Shown here: one piece after another, positions 42,901-49,988 of the stretch | How positions within the stretch are numbered: the first letter of the stretch is position 1 | How the letters are laid out: each line of letters begins with the position of its first letter | DNA from: JAWPMT01 sp965215825 | Lineage (GTDB): Bacteria; Bacteroidota; Bacteroidia; Cytophagales; Cyclobacteriaceae | Direction: 5' to 3' | Assembly: GCA_965215825.1 (NCBI GenBank) | Contig: CBDCEM010000003.1 | Coordinates: forward strand, 248,001-312,000 | Length of the DNA: 64,000 nucleotides | Translations under genes and position numbers: made by a program | The notes under the pieces: generated by a model | Databases searched by the model: none | Seen by the model: only the letters and a program-made list of their open reading frames with translations | Told to the model about the DNA's origin: nothing

Positions 42901-44820
42901 GATCCACATGCTCACCGTTCCGGAAGTGAGGGCTAAGTCCCCAAGATCTACATAATCATCGCTACCATCAAAATTCAAAGCGTGATTGGTATCACCCACT
43001 CCCTGAACGACAAAGTCGTAAGCGGCTTCGTCACAGTCGTCACTATTGATAGTAATGGTGGCATCCCTTGTCCCTGTGGCTAAGGGTGAAAACGTGACGG
43101 TAAAGGTTTCACTTCCCGACGCAGCCACCGTGGTAGGGGCTCCACTCACCACAAAATCTCCGGAGTTGGTACCTGTAGACGTGATACCCGAGATGTTCAA
43201 TGTGGTTGGTCCTGTATTCTGGATGGTGTAAATAATCGCATTCGAAGACGTCTGCGTACCGAAATCCGTGTCAATGGTGGCATTGATTGCCGTACTCCCA
43301 TCTGCAATGTCGTTACTGTTTCCCTGCACATTGATTTCCGGCTGGTCGACAGGAGTGTTACCGGAAACGCCATTTCCAGAACCATCGAGATAGTTGGAAG
43401 ACGTGCTCGATAAAGCAAAATTGGTCAAGGTTCCATCACTGTTGTTTCCGCTTAGGTCTGGGAGAGTGGTGAGTCCGGTATTGGTTCCTGAGGCGAAACC
43501 ATGATTAAAATTATAATAAGCAACCAAGCCGGTTTCTGATCCGGTGAGTTCCACGTCTTTAGTAGATAGGATTTCGGAACATGTTCGAGCGTCACTCCAT
43601 ATTCGGACTTCATCGATCAGGCCGTCAGCAAACCTCGCTGAAGGATATCTGGTGTCTTTTCCTACATGAACTACCGCGCTCCCATTACTTTGTATTCCTG
43701 AGCTGATACCCGTACCAGATGCTTCCAGCGTACCATCGACGTAGATCCTGGTAGAAGTGGCGTCTGCCACACCCACTACATGATGCCAACCAGTTCCGGC
43801 AAAATCTGTAGTAGACGTTGCGGACCTTACATTGCTGCCATCCCACACGAAAAAAGTAAGTGATCCGTCGGAGGTCCCGATGTTTCCCAGAAGCCAGACA
43901 TTTGTCCCCGAATTATCACTATTGGCCGTACTTTGCCCCATTACTCCTTCGGCTGATGTAAGGGTTGTAAGGTTGATCCAGGTTTCAACTGTTATCTCAG
44001 TTCCAAAAGACGTATACGGTGAGGCTACATTGACAAAATCATTCGTGCCATCAAAATCAAGGGCATGATTTGTAGCCGAAAAACCGGTCAAATAATTGGA
44101 AGATGAACCTGTAAGTGCGAAGTTGCTCAAGGTGCCCGTGTTGGAATTGGTTGATTCATCAGGTAATGAAGTAAAAGCACCATTGGAGCCTCCTGCTGTT
44201 CCCTGATCGAAATTGTAGTAAGCAATAAGTCCGGTTTCCGATCCTGAAAGCTCATGATTCATATTTAATGCGAGTTCCTCTTCGGTCCTGACGTCATTCC
44301 ATATTCTAACTTCATCAATGGTGCCATCAAGGGGTGTGCCTCCATCTGGTTCTGCTCCCAGGGTAATGTCAAAATCGTTTTGCGTACCATTTACTCCTGC
44401 AGACGAATTTGTGATATCTAAAAGACCATCGACATACATGGTGAGGGTGGTGGCGCTGAGGTCGTAAGTCACAGCGATATGATGCCAGTTACCATCATTG
44501 ATCGTTCTCGTGGATATAAAGCTGAATGGGGCTTCATTGTTGCTTGCCCAGGGTCTGCCACTGGATAGCTGCAGACTGAAAGTTGAGTTACCATCACCCG
44601 CGTCCCACTTACTTACTATCATGCCCGTGGTGGCCGTTGTGTTCACCCAGGCCTCCACAGAATAGTCAGTGCGGAATTCGAAAAAATCACTGGTCGTTAC
44701 GAGATCATTGCTCCCATCAAAATCCAGTGCATTGTTTTGGGCGTGACCGTAAGTGAAAAGAAGAAGAGACGAGAGAGCTAATAAGAAACGAAAGCTTCTT
44801 TGGACGTTGGTGGAATACAT
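33973..44820 (-). CDS. Giant multidomain surface protein: LamG, choice-of-anchor and lamin-tail domains, T9SS sorting domain
   Basis: Secreted protein of 3615 residues. A signal peptide ends about residue 28 (TYGHAQ). LamG/concanavalin-like domains start near residues 29, 251, 606, 1907, 2287, 2670 and 2923, each opening with a variant of NALDFDGSNDLV and containing IDEVRIWNDVRT plus YYNF. Two choice-of-anchor-D-like domains (PEINVQGNS) lie near 491 and 835. A domain with LQLWLKAGEGF and YLALKYGITLD spans about 955-1360. Three lamin-tail domains (INEVVTDPQQDW and variants) lie near 1370, 1550 and 1720. A beta-helix-like region lies near 3150-3280, and a type A T9SS C-terminal sorting domain begins at VVYPNPFSDRLYIGL. 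It is probably an adhesin or glycan-binding surface protein; no catalytic domain is seen. Confidence 0.9.
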   Translation of the reverse strand: MYSTNVQRSFRFLLALSSLLLFTYGHAQNNALDFDGSNDLVTTSDFFEFRTDYSVEAWVNTTATTGMIVSKWDAGDGNSTFSLQLSSGRPWASNNEAPFSFISTRTINDGNWHHIAVTYDLSATTLTMYVDGLLDITNSSAGVNGTQNDFDITLGAEPDGGTPLDGTIDEVRIWNDVRTEEELALNMNHELSGSETGLIAYYNFDQGTAGGSNGAFTSLPDESTNSNTGTLSNFALTGSSSNYLTGFSATNHALDFDGTNDFVNVASPYTSFGTEITVETWINLTTLTSAEGVMGQSTANSDNSGTNVWLLGNIGTSDGSLTFFVWDGSNVRSATSTTDFAGTGWHHVVGVADATSTRIYVDGTLEASGTGISSGIQSNGSAVVHVGKDTRYPSARFADGLIDEVRIWSDARTCSEILSTKDVELTGSETGLVAYYNFNHGFASGTNTGLTTLPDLSGNNSDGTLTNFALSSTSSNYLDGSGNGVSGNTPVDQPEINVQGNSNDIADGSTAINATIDTDFGTQTSSNAIIYTIQNTGPTTLNISGITSTGTNSGDFVVSGAPTTVAASGSETFTVTFSPLATGTRDATITINSDDCDEAAYDFVVQGVGDTNHALNFDGSDDYVDLGDLALTSGTVSMWIYADALPDNQRIYAQPTGATSQAGSLGIDPTNTDDFDIFVWTGAAWLKLVDVSSDWSGAWHHLAVVYSGGNATAYWDGAEQLTQTTNFDFNGVSFGLGSVYTGPNGTYWDGSFDEVSIWNTARTCSEILATKDVELTGSESGLVAYYNFNQNEAGGTNTGQTTLDDLTSNNNDGTLTNFALTGSTSNWMDGSGNNVSNSTTPVDQPEINVQGNSMNIADGSTTISTTIDTDFGLTYTSGNAITYTIQNTGTATLNISSVTSSGTNSSEFVVSGAPSSVAASGSETFIVTFTPGGSGNRTATITVNSDDCDEAAYDFAVQGSGPAPGGISLDLQLWLKAGEGFAASQWDDQSGNSNHATQGTGAAQPSSTSDAINFNTAIDFDGSDFLTLTNDAGTMGLNNSDYELLFVANSSSTAVQFFMSTVTQERYEMHINGASGHRFIPANATNFSDIGADSEYDDGLSRIFGGTLQSSGASAASHVNGLFTTDIETAGLQTTETGTITIGRRESTDTFHWTGQMGEVVIFGDALTATQRQQVFTYLALKYGITLDQTSATNYLAADGGVVWNATTNATYNNDVAGLARDDASELDQKQSGSINTGAIVEVANGTHSSPSVYSSDDSWLIWGHDGGASTFGTDNINNSNATTSNRMTRAWRVQETGTVGSVEIRFSNSMATGTVSLVAHTSDGSFPADVNRRVVEMTDDGTHYTASIDLADGEYFSFANANYATLTSQFVVINEVVTDPQQDWGASNFFNPSPGGTGDADDEWIELYITTDDLDLTSWTIEMNDGTDVSGSLSAGGAFNQSNYRSLTGGFLNNTKSGDYLILGDPSSGMMNSTGTLTVILKDGSSGIIDQVTIATGSGTGFNSNASSTSDEAVARIPNGSDTDIDATDFVKTLASLGATSSPSGTVVINEVVTDPFTDWSTSSFDGTIGAGTVSGVDEWIELYIGTSGLNLTGWTMELNDGSDVSGSIASGGLFETVNYVSTGSGSFISTEIGDYLILGNPSGEINNTGLSIILRDAGNTIVDQVTIGGGSGEAPSGSNSAFNSEAVVRYPNATDTGTDDVDFVQTRPTIGATNSPTGTVLINEIVTDPQQDWSTNDFDGTIAGGSVTGSDEWIELYIGTDNVNLTGWTLRIEDGTDSQDGIITTSGPFGDAVYFSNNSGEFVNTRSGDFYVLGNATGEMEDDVVITLRDATGTIVDQVELGDDISGDGNGDGAPDGSSNGGLATGIADEAIARIPNGTDTGNDVNDFSAVPASLGSMNSTAQLPGVGNGLVFDGTNDLVNLGSQILSSSTFTVEARVNGSSFANTGRFNRILALNYGSYTSDNPFVLFVNNSGNIGYVFGTGDASTDQQVPLSFSPTLSTSTWYHVALTFDGSEKRLYVDGVLYGTITDAGTFTNTNSEPLLIGDFDTGTSNDGEWEGSIDEVRIWNDVRTHEEIVENMTGLLDPSTANLQAYYRFDQSSGTSLPDLTSNNNDGTLTNMVGTEWAAAGWNIFAQNQAIFQSGGSDVSTGTSGELTLTDVSFQNDDNDLLLAGHDNGNFSEVITDLPSGTLLNARYDRIWNLTKNDASGTSNGSVRLGFDLGTTPSVTYTYYLLERTGTSGDFAIVPTLGVNPNSSSIEFIVDASAIDDGSYYTLGRSDVGVGNALNFDDTNDQVVIPHNSAFNLNSGDYTFEAWIYPTDGTAETIISKGAGGGAANTDIFIFSLVGNNLFFQLGKVGATSETHTSNTAISLNTWSHVAAVYNSSTMTVTFFLNGLSDGGGTYSGTLYNADTNPTFIGRQGNTCNCNFFAGNIDELRVWNDQRTQQEILDNMVANLTGDETNLLAYYRFNQGIGDSNIALPDLTANGHGGTLTNFTNLGGSMTSSNYIASTRTGITTSVIISNGGNLTATNGELTLTSTQNAGDFLQDANDFIRWNNDGGAFTETTADIPTGTLVTSRYTKTWQIDKNDAVGTANGNVTFTFDLGAIPDPDYTYFLLSRSGTSGDFSIVEVLSSYPSSNNISFIVDGGEMTHDYYFTLGRTDAGAGNTLDFDADNDYIDVADADAFTFGNGTTDSPFSIETWVRIDNTAEFTMISKKSGGLSAGEWYMGSGTGGQFHVTLWDESAGGSVFQQTAAGLFSAGEWYHLAFTYDGSGSANGLTLYVDGIPSNDGTGGSGSYTAMENTTSSVQFGVVTNTFSNLNGALDEIRIWSDERTEQEIRDNMNRKLDVANESNLVAYYQFNTGIADGTNTGVDVLTDRSGNGNSGTLTNFALSSTSSNWVASTASVADQSLANSLQGAGNALDFDGSDDRVSIADNSTLEPINDFLTVEAWVRPDVTTSFRGVVSRYYTSGDASNVFVLQINAGNYQFLINESDNNLVTASATATASTWTHVAGVADGSQVHLYLDGILMSSTAYDGTITKNSSREMYIGRYRNDSFGQYDGLIDEVRIWNTARTGAEIQANMFESLTGSETGLVAYYTFDESSGTTLDDNSTNTNNGALTNMDDADWVDGSAREPFKTNGPGNLNSGNTWVGGASPGASQKLYVQHDLTVDADLTVDDFNLTSGSTLTLSGGQTLTVTGNLVNNGTITGDGKIQFTSGNPMISGGTFSNLEMNGGSPILCGNTTLTGTLTMTSGNLQLEGFNLTLNSGASISGGSSSSYIQTINHNDSGGSIEMEIGTADGVVTYPIGTNTNYTPISFTNLGTTATFAIRTFDGIYAYNTSGAAFTSNVISKTWDVNATGSGFNITLSIQWNTADEAAGFDRSNMFISTNDGTSWVERAGPLSATEVSSGIYQAAASGISSFSGVGGGGDVITPVALLDFYALQIEEGIELVWHTATEIDNEKFIIERSADGIAFEVLNEIPGNGDSEDIIEYRFVDTDPLAGSNYYRLMQVDYDGDFEYSPIVIAETEIEEHDLVVYPNPFSDRLYIGLKEADTPANIKITGINGQVILEETVISDNRFIQFENLRVPPGLYILEVQQGDEIVRMRLVNE

Positions 44821-44938
44821 GTCAAGCTATCTTTAAGAGTGGTTTACATTCAAAATAGCAATATTTTTAGCAGATATGCGATAAAAAATTGTTTAAGTTC
44901 ATCTTGAAATAGGTACTACAAAACGTTATTAAGGCCGT

Positions 44939-45438
44939 ATGACAGTCACAGAGCTCATCGACTTGCTACAACTTGAACCTCTGCCTATGGAAGGAGGATT
45001 TTACAGGGAAACTTACCGATCGGATGAAACCATTGACGAAACTCTTTAAGGGCCAATTACCAGGAGGATAAGTCTTTGTATACTTCCATTTACTATTTAC
45101 TTACTCCTGAAACGAAATCTGTTTTGCATCGGCTTCCTACCGATGAGATCTTTCATTTTTACCTTGGGGATTCGGTCACAATGCTGAATTTGTTTGAAGA
45201 TGGAACCTCAGAGGTGATCAAGCTTGGTCAGAACCTTTTGAAAGGTGAATACGTCCAGTACAAAGTGCCTCAAAATACCTGGCAAGGATGCATACTTGAT
45301 AAGGGTGGCAATTACGCATTGATGGGAACGTCGATGGCTCCCGGGTTCGATTTTTCTGACTATCTCCAAGCTGATTTTGAAATGCTGATCAATAAATACC
45401 CTGAACAGAAAGAAATGATCTCTATTTTAGCAAAATAA
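44939..45438 (+). pseudogene. DUF985 cupin-like gene with a single-base frameshift
   Basis: ATG at 44939 opens a frame that reads LQLEPLPMEGGFYRETYRSD, the conserved start of DUF985 (cupin_5) proteins, and stops at TAA 45047-45049. The next frame resumes the family sequence with ANYQEDKSLYTSIYYLLTP, DEIFHFYLGDSV, TWQGCILDKGG and TSMAPGFDFSDY to 45438. Adding one T in the short T run at 45045-45047 restores a 166-residue protein of normal family length. TTG at 45076 preceded by a perfect AGGAGG (45062-45067) could allow translation of the C-terminal part alone, but the split lies inside the first conserved block. Confidence 0.75.
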
Positions 45439-45503
45439 CCATAAGCTTTCAGCTGAAATCTTGGCTTGAAATTGAATGATATATTTCCTGAGTATTCTGT
45501 TTC

Positions 45504-46532
45504 GTGTTTGGCATCTATAGGTTTTTCTTAGCTCTTCTAGTTGTTGTCGGACACCTGTTCGGACCTTACCAACTGGGAACTTATGCAGTTTTCGGTTTTT
45601 ACATTTTAAGCGGTTATCTGATGACCGTGATCATGCATGATAGCTATGGCTATAATTCGCAGGGAGTCAAAAAGTTTTTAATCAATCGATTCCTTCGAAT
45701 CTACCCATCTTATTATCTGGTCATTACCTTTTCTTTATTGCTTTTATTCGTTTTTGGAGACGTAATAACTGAATTCAAATCCGGGATCGCACGTCTACAG
45801 ACTTTAGAGGACATTTTACGACATGTATTCCTCATTCTTTCCAATGCTACGGCGATGACCAAACTTTCCCCGCCGAGTTGGGCTTTGACCGTAGAACTTT
45901 TTTTCTACATCTGCATTTCGGCTGGGCTTTCAAGAACCAGGGTCATTACAACGTGGTGGTTCTGCATAAGTATTCTGATCACTATTTACCTACTGTTTAC
46001 AGTTGATTCCTGGGTTGATAGATATGCGCCAGTCACTGCAGGAAGTCTTCCGTTTTCTGTTGGAGCAATGCTCTATTACTGGAAAGACCAGATCTATTCC
46101 CAACTTAGAAAGTTTGGTATTTACCAGCCATTACTGTGGGTCTCTCTAATTTGCCTGAACTTCTGCCTGTCTTATATAGTGGAAATGCGTTTGGGGTATT
46201 CGATGATCTTCCTATCAGGCTTCTACCTGAATGTTCTACTTATGACCTGTTGCATTGTTTCGTTGATTTTTCAACGGGTTGATCTCTGGAAAAAAGCAGA
46301 TCATTTCATAGGCAAATTCAGCTATCCAATTTATCTTATCCATTGGCAGTGCGGTGCATTGGTCTATGCTTTATCGGGAGGAGCCCTGACTATCCGATAT
46401 TTTACAATACAAGGTTTAGAATTTCTGGTGATTAGCCTGGCCATAACGCTTCTAGTGAGCTTCTTAATCATAACTTTTATCGAGAATCCTGTCCAGCGTA
46501 TTAGATCTTACATAAAGAAAACGACGAATTAA
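45504..46532 (+). CDS. Acyltransferase 3 family membrane protein
   Basis: Integral membrane O-acyltransferase of the OafA/acyltransferase-3 family with about ten hydrophobic helices in 342 residues. The conserved histidine lies in VVVGHLFG (His17) and the basic motif in LINRFLRIYPSYY. The start is GTG at 45504, directly before the first helix, YRFFLALLVVV. Such enzymes acylate surface polysaccharides or lipids. No polysaccharide cluster is adjacent, so the acceptor is unknown. Confidence 0.87.
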   Translation: MFGIYRFFLALLVVVGHLFGPYQLGTYAVFGFYILSGYLMTVIMHDSYGYNSQGVKKFLINRFLRIYPSYYLVITFSLLLLFVFGDVITEFKSGIARLQTLEDILRHVFLILSNATAMTKLSPPSWALTVELFFYICISAGLSRTRVITTWWFCISILITIYLLFTVDSWVDRYAPVTAGSLPFSVGAMLYYWKDQIYSQLRKFGIYQPLLWVSLICLNFCLSYIVEMRLGYSMIFLSGFYLNVLLMTCCIVSLIFQRVDLWKKADHFIGKFSYPIYLIHWQCGALVYALSGGALTIRYFTIQGLEFLVISLAITLLVSFLIITFIENPVQRIRSYIKKTTN

Positions 46533-46549
46533 TATGTATCTTAAATGAT

Positions 46550-46945
46550 ATGAATAAAGAAACGCAATCAAATCAAACACCAAAACCGAGACTGTGGACT
46601 TCTTATATTCTACAGGGGGTCGTGGTGATCATGTTCCTCATGGGTGCTATGATGAATATTTTTCAGTCAGAAGATGCCGTGAACGGCGCAATGGAAATGG
46701 GTTATCCCGAATCGTCGGTATTTCTACTGGGGATCATATTATTATTAGCTACCCTGCTTTACGCAATTCCCAAAACGGCCGCTCTTGGAGCTATATTACT
46801 TACGGCCTGGCTTGGTGGTGCAGTGGCTACTCACACCATTCATCGTGACCCTATGATCAATACATTATTTCCGGCAATTTTTGGTGTCCTGGTTTGGTTG
46901 GCAATTGGATTGCGTGATGAAAGATTTAAATCCTTGATGAAATAG
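46550..46945 (+). CDS. DoxX-like family membrane protein
   Basis: Small membrane protein of 131 residues with four hydrophobic helices (about 18-37, 55-72, 78-95, 104-120) and the DoxX_2 pattern YILQGVVVIMFLMGAMM and AWLGGAVATH. The function of the family is poorly defined. It starts 17 bp after the acyltransferase stop and probably shares its transcript. A hairpin with T tract follows its stop. Confidence 0.8.
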   Translation: MNKETQSNQTPKPRLWTSYILQGVVVIMFLMGAMMNIFQSEDAVNGAMEMGYPESSVFLLGIILLLATLLYAIPKTAALGAILLTAWLGGAVATHTIHRDPMINTLFPAIFGVLVWLAIGLRDERFKSLMK

Positions 46946-46959
46946 CCCATAGAAACTGA

Positions 46960-46988
46960 AAAAGGCCATCGAATGCGATAGCCTTTTG
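46960..46988. terminator. Probable bidirectional intrinsic terminator
   Basis: AAAAGGC-C-ATCG and CGAT-A-GCCTTTT pair around an AATG loop, giving 11 base pairs with one C-A mismatch. It is flanked by A on the left and T on the right, so it can serve both the DoxX-like gene and the converging tyrosinase gene. Confidence 0.65.
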
Positions 46989-47008
46989 ATCTCTAAATTT
47001 AAGAGCTT

Positions 47009-48292
47009 TTATTCACTGGAAGCCAGAGGTTCATAAGTATAACCCAAAGCTTCAACGTCTAACATTGATTTATTGGTAATGCCTGTTTTTGTCATTTCAG
47101 GTACATCCTTATGAGCAGCGTAGGGTGCGATCTCGTCATCAGGACCCCAACCTGCTTTCAAACCTTCGGTTCCCTGTGCAGGATAGCCCGCTGTGCCTCC
47201 ATTACCTTCTTTTGCCTGCCATTCTGCCCAAATACGGTCTACATTAGCATGGTGAATAAAGAACACTGGATCATTCGCAGAGGTTTGTAGTGCCTGCATG
47301 GTTCCTACATAATAGCGCTTCCCTGTGATCCAGGCCGGCCAGGCTTTCTCGGCGCCATCACAATCGACGATGGTTTCCGTTTTTGCCCCCGGTATGAATC
47401 GGTAAGAGCAGCTTTCCCAGGAGCCTCCAGTCCAGGTATGAACGACATTGTGAAGAGTCGGTGCCCCACCGGGTCCTTTCCAGCCTCCCAGGTGATTTCT
47501 AAAACTCAGCGCTCTATCCACCGAAGGGTCAAAAGGGGCTATGTCATAATTAGGTACGGCCATGGCAGTATTGACTTCAAGGCCCGTTGGTAAATCGACC
47601 GTTGCCAACAAGGGCAACATTCCATTAACATTGGTTTTCTGATTATTTTCACCAATGGTACCTGCACGGGTCAGGAAAGGGAAAGGACAAAAGTTCAGGT
47701 AATCAGTATCTCCATCGGGAACAGTGATCAAATTCAACTCATAATCCCCTTTTTTGAATGGGCCTGAAGTCACAGCATAATCATTATCCGGATCTCCAGT
47801 AGCAGGTCCCATGAAGTCATCTGCAAAAACCGTATCTACACTGGTAGGTTCTGTCCAGTCCCAATAAGGTACTGCAATATCTTTTCCAGTGACTGACCTT
47901 AGTCCATCCTCCAGTAAAAGCACTAGCTTTCGGTGGAAGGGTAACAGGGATGGGCATTTATGTCCAATCCCAAACCCTTGCTGGCGAGATTGGATTACAG
48001 CTAATTGGTGCATTCGTACCAGGCTGTCGTAATAACTCAACAAATTGTTTTTAAAGAAGGGGGAGGGAGTTCTTTTCAACTGCAAAATCCCATTGGTGAA
48101 ATCCGCTTTTTCCTGAGCGGTCAGACTCATGACATTTTTGCGGTACCTGGGTCCCGTATCCTGAGGCGTTGCCTTGGCTTCAGTGCCACACATGGTCATT
48201 GTTATCGGAACCGTAGCAGCGGCGGCTGTTCCAATACTGGATTTCAGAAATTGTCTACGACTATTCGATTTCTGTCGCTTTTTAATGCTCAT
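47009..48292 (-). CDS. Tyrosinase-family type 3 copper oxidase, Tat-exported
   Basis: Predicted periplasmic dicopper enzyme that oxidises phenols. A Tat signal with SRRQFLKSS (Arg12-Arg13) begins the protein. CuA histidines are His95 (RMHQ), His111 (GHKCP) and His120 (PFHRKL). CuB histidines are His281 and His285 (LHNVVHTW) and one in FIHHANVDRIWAEWQ (His347/348). Cys113 lies two residues after His111, where a thioether Cys-His bond occurs in some family members. At 427 residues it is longer than Streptomyces tyrosinases and lacks a C-terminal shielding domain. No caddie protein is nearby. Confidence 0.9.
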   Translation of the reverse strand: MSIKKRQKSNSRRQFLKSSIGTAAAATVPITMTMCGTEAKATPQDTGPRYRKNVMSLTAQEKADFTNGILQLKRTPSPFFKNNLLSYYDSLVRMHQLAVIQSRQQGFGIGHKCPSLLPFHRKLVLLLEDGLRSVTGKDIAVPYWDWTEPTSVDTVFADDFMGPATGDPDNDYAVTSGPFKKGDYELNLITVPDGDTDYLNFCPFPFLTRAGTIGENNQKTNVNGMLPLLATVDLPTGLEVNTAMAVPNYDIAPFDPSVDRALSFRNHLGGWKGPGGAPTLHNVVHTWTGGSWESCSYRFIPGAKTETIVDCDGAEKAWPAWITGKRYYVGTMQALQTSANDPVFFIHHANVDRIWAEWQAKEGNGGTAGYPAQGTEGLKAGWGPDDEIAPYAAHKDVPEMTKTGITNKSMLDVEALGYTYEPLASSE

Positions 48293-48434
48293 ATCTAAAA
48301 AAGTTTGGTTGTATACTTTTCAAGATATGAAAAGATGTTTGTAAAGGCCGTAATGAGTCAAGTGTTTTGGTCGGTCAACCGCTATCTGTCGATGAATAGT
48401 TCAGGTCGGGATGTTACCTGGAAGACCAAATGAA

Positions 48435-48596
48435 TTACTTGGAGGACATGAATTTAATGTATTTGCTACACCGTGTTTTAGTGCCTTGATACACCACTCT
48501 TTTTTCTTCGAATACCTGCCATTCATCGAACATCTTGTTGTACTTCAATTGAAAGGGTTGATCCGAATTGCCTAAAAGTCTCTGGAAAAAACTCAT
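48435..48596 (-). CDS. Small protein of 53 residues at the end of the sulfur operon
   Basis: ATG at 48596 opens a short frame ending TAA at 48435-48437. The peptide is basic, starting MSFFQRLLGN and ending KYIKFMSSK, with one cysteine and no membrane helix. A GAGG lies a few bases before the start. It is 128 bp downstream of the APS/PAPS reductase gene in the same direction, so co-transcription is possible. I do not recognise a family. It may be a genuine small protein, but chance cannot be excluded. Confidence 0.45.
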   Translation of the reverse strand: MSFFQRLLGNSDQPFQLKYNKMFDEWQVFEEKRVVYQGTKTRCSKYIKFMSSK

Positions 48597-48724
48597 ATCC
48601 TCTTTTTTGGATACTAAAGTGGCCCAGAGAATATTGCATTGCTCTGAAATTAGATAAGCCGCCGATTTTCAGGACAAAACGACAAAAAAACTCGACGGCT
48701 CTTGAGTCTATTCTCCAAAGGTAC

Positions 48725-49399
48725 TTACAAGTGCAATCCACATTCGGTTTTCCGTTCGTTGAGCCATCGACCTTCACGACCTTCTCCTTTTGCCGTGCAA
48801 TGATGGCAGCCGATAGAGCCATATCCCTGATAAAAAAGGGAGTTGACAGGGAGATCGAAAACCTGATGATAAAGTCCTACATCTTCTTGTTTCATGTCGA
48901 TGATTGGATGAAACTTGATGATGTCATCAGATTGATGAAAGAACTTCATGTTTCTACGGTTTTCATTTTGAAATCGAAGTAATCCTGAAATCCAGATTTT
49001 TTTACCTTGTTTGAGTCGATTCATAGGCTCCACTTTATTAACAAAGCAGCACAGATCATTATTTCGGGAGTATGAAGCATTTTCATAGGTAAAGGCATGT
49101 TTGTTCGGGAGGGGTTGCACGTCCACGATGTTGATGCCTAGTTTTTCCTCTATCGTCCTGCGATGTTGGAGGGTTTCCTCAAACAAGTATCCGGTATTGA
49201 TCAGATAAACTGGCAGTTGAGGAAAAGACTTGCTCAGTAGATGCAACAGGATAGAAGAGGTAGAGCCCAAAGAGGTTGTGACCAGAATCTCTTCCGGATC
49301 AAATTTTTCAAAAAGCAGATTCATGCGTTCCTGAAAGGTGAGCGACTCAAATTCCTTGTTGAGTGTCGTTAGGTCGATATCCGTAGGGAAGTCACTCAT
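48725..49399 (-). CDS. cysH: Phosphoadenylyl-/adenylyl-sulfate reductase
   Basis: Assimilatory enzyme reducing activated sulfate to sulfite. The PP-loop-type nucleotide site TTSLGSTSSIL lies near residues 41-51. Catalytic Cys220 is in KTECGLH. Two extra cysteine pairs, Cys117-Cys118 (DLCCFVNK) and Cys198/Cys201 (GCHHC), are those that bind a 4Fe-4S cluster in APS-using enzymes, so adenylyl sulfate is the likely substrate. Length is 224 residues. The start overlaps the precorrin-2 dehydrogenase gene by 8 bp, in one operon with sulfite reductase. Confidence 0.92.
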   Translation of the reverse strand: MSDFPTDIDLTTLNKEFESLTFQERMNLLFEKFDPEEILVTTSLGSTSSILLHLLSKSFPQLPVYLINTGYLFEETLQHRRTIEEKLGINIVDVQPLPNKHAFTYENASYSRNNDLCCFVNKVEPMNRLKQGKKIWISGLLRFQNENRRNMKFFHQSDDIIKFHPIIDMKQEDVGLYHQVFDLPVNSLFYQGYGSIGCHHCTAKGEGREGRWLNERKTECGLHL

Positions 49400-49988
49400 C
49401 GTTATTTAGCATTTTCGTGGTAATGTGATTCAGTTTATTCACCTTGTATTCAAAATCTCCTTTGAGTCGATCGCGTATGGATTTAAGGTTTTTAAGTAAT
49501 TGCGGAGTGTCTTCTGGTAACACTTCTTCCAGCAATTCACGAATACGCTTGGCCAATGTGGGAGACTGACCATTGGTACTTATTCCGATCTTTAAGGCAC
49601 CTTTTTTAACGGTTGATCCAAGGTAGAAATCACATAACTCAGGCGTGTCAGCAACATTTATGAGGACCTTTTTAGCAGGAGATAACTCTTTGATTTCCCG
49701 ATGGAGTTCGGGTTGGTCAGTAGCCAAAACAGCAACCCGAACAGCATTTAAATCGGCGTGCTGATAAGCTCGATATTCCAAAGTAATGCCCTTGTGTTTT
49801 TTGGCCAGTTCCTGAATTTTCTTGCAGATTTTGGGAGCAATAATGTGAACTTTAGCTTCCGGGTCGTTTTTTAATAGAGCTTGCAATTTTTCCAGGCCAA
49901 CATTGCCGCCACCTACTAATAGGATTGGGATTTCTCTCAGCTTGAGAAATATTGGAAAGAGATGATTTTGCAAATGTTCCGTACTCAT
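49392..49988 (-). CDS. Precorrin-2 dehydrogenase/sirohydrochlorin ferrochelatase (Met8/CysG N-domain type)
   Basis: Siroheme synthesis enzyme that oxidises precorrin-2 with NAD and may insert iron. The Rossmann motif LLVGGGNVG lies near residues 23-31, followed by VHIIAPKI. ISTNGQSPTLAKRIRELLEEVLP near 136-158 is the conserved dimerisation and active-site helix region. The protein is 198 residues, the stand-alone form; the methyltransferase is encoded separately by the gene it overlaps by 4 bp (ATGA). It supplies the siroheme cofactor to the sulfite reductase of the same operon. Confidence 0.9.
   Translation of the reverse strand: MSTEHLQNHLFPIFLKLREIPILLVGGGNVGLEKLQALLKNDPEAKVHIIAPKICKKIQELAKKHKGITLEYRAYQHADLNAVRVAVLATDQPELHREIKELSPAKKVLINVADTPELCDFYLGSTVKKGALKIGISTNGQSPTLAKRIRELLEEVLPEDTPQLLKNLKSIRDRLKGDFEYKVNKLNHITTKMLNNDE

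Noticed and set aside
35454..44068. Many antisense ORFs of 60-120 codons inside the giant surface-protein gene
   Set aside because: They lack family motifs and mirror the repetitive Gly/Ser/Thr-rich coding sequence on the opposite strand.
48523..48822. 99-codon minus-strand ORF overlapping the end of cysH
   Set aside because: It is out of frame with cysH, and its tail overlaps the more protein-like 53-codon frame.
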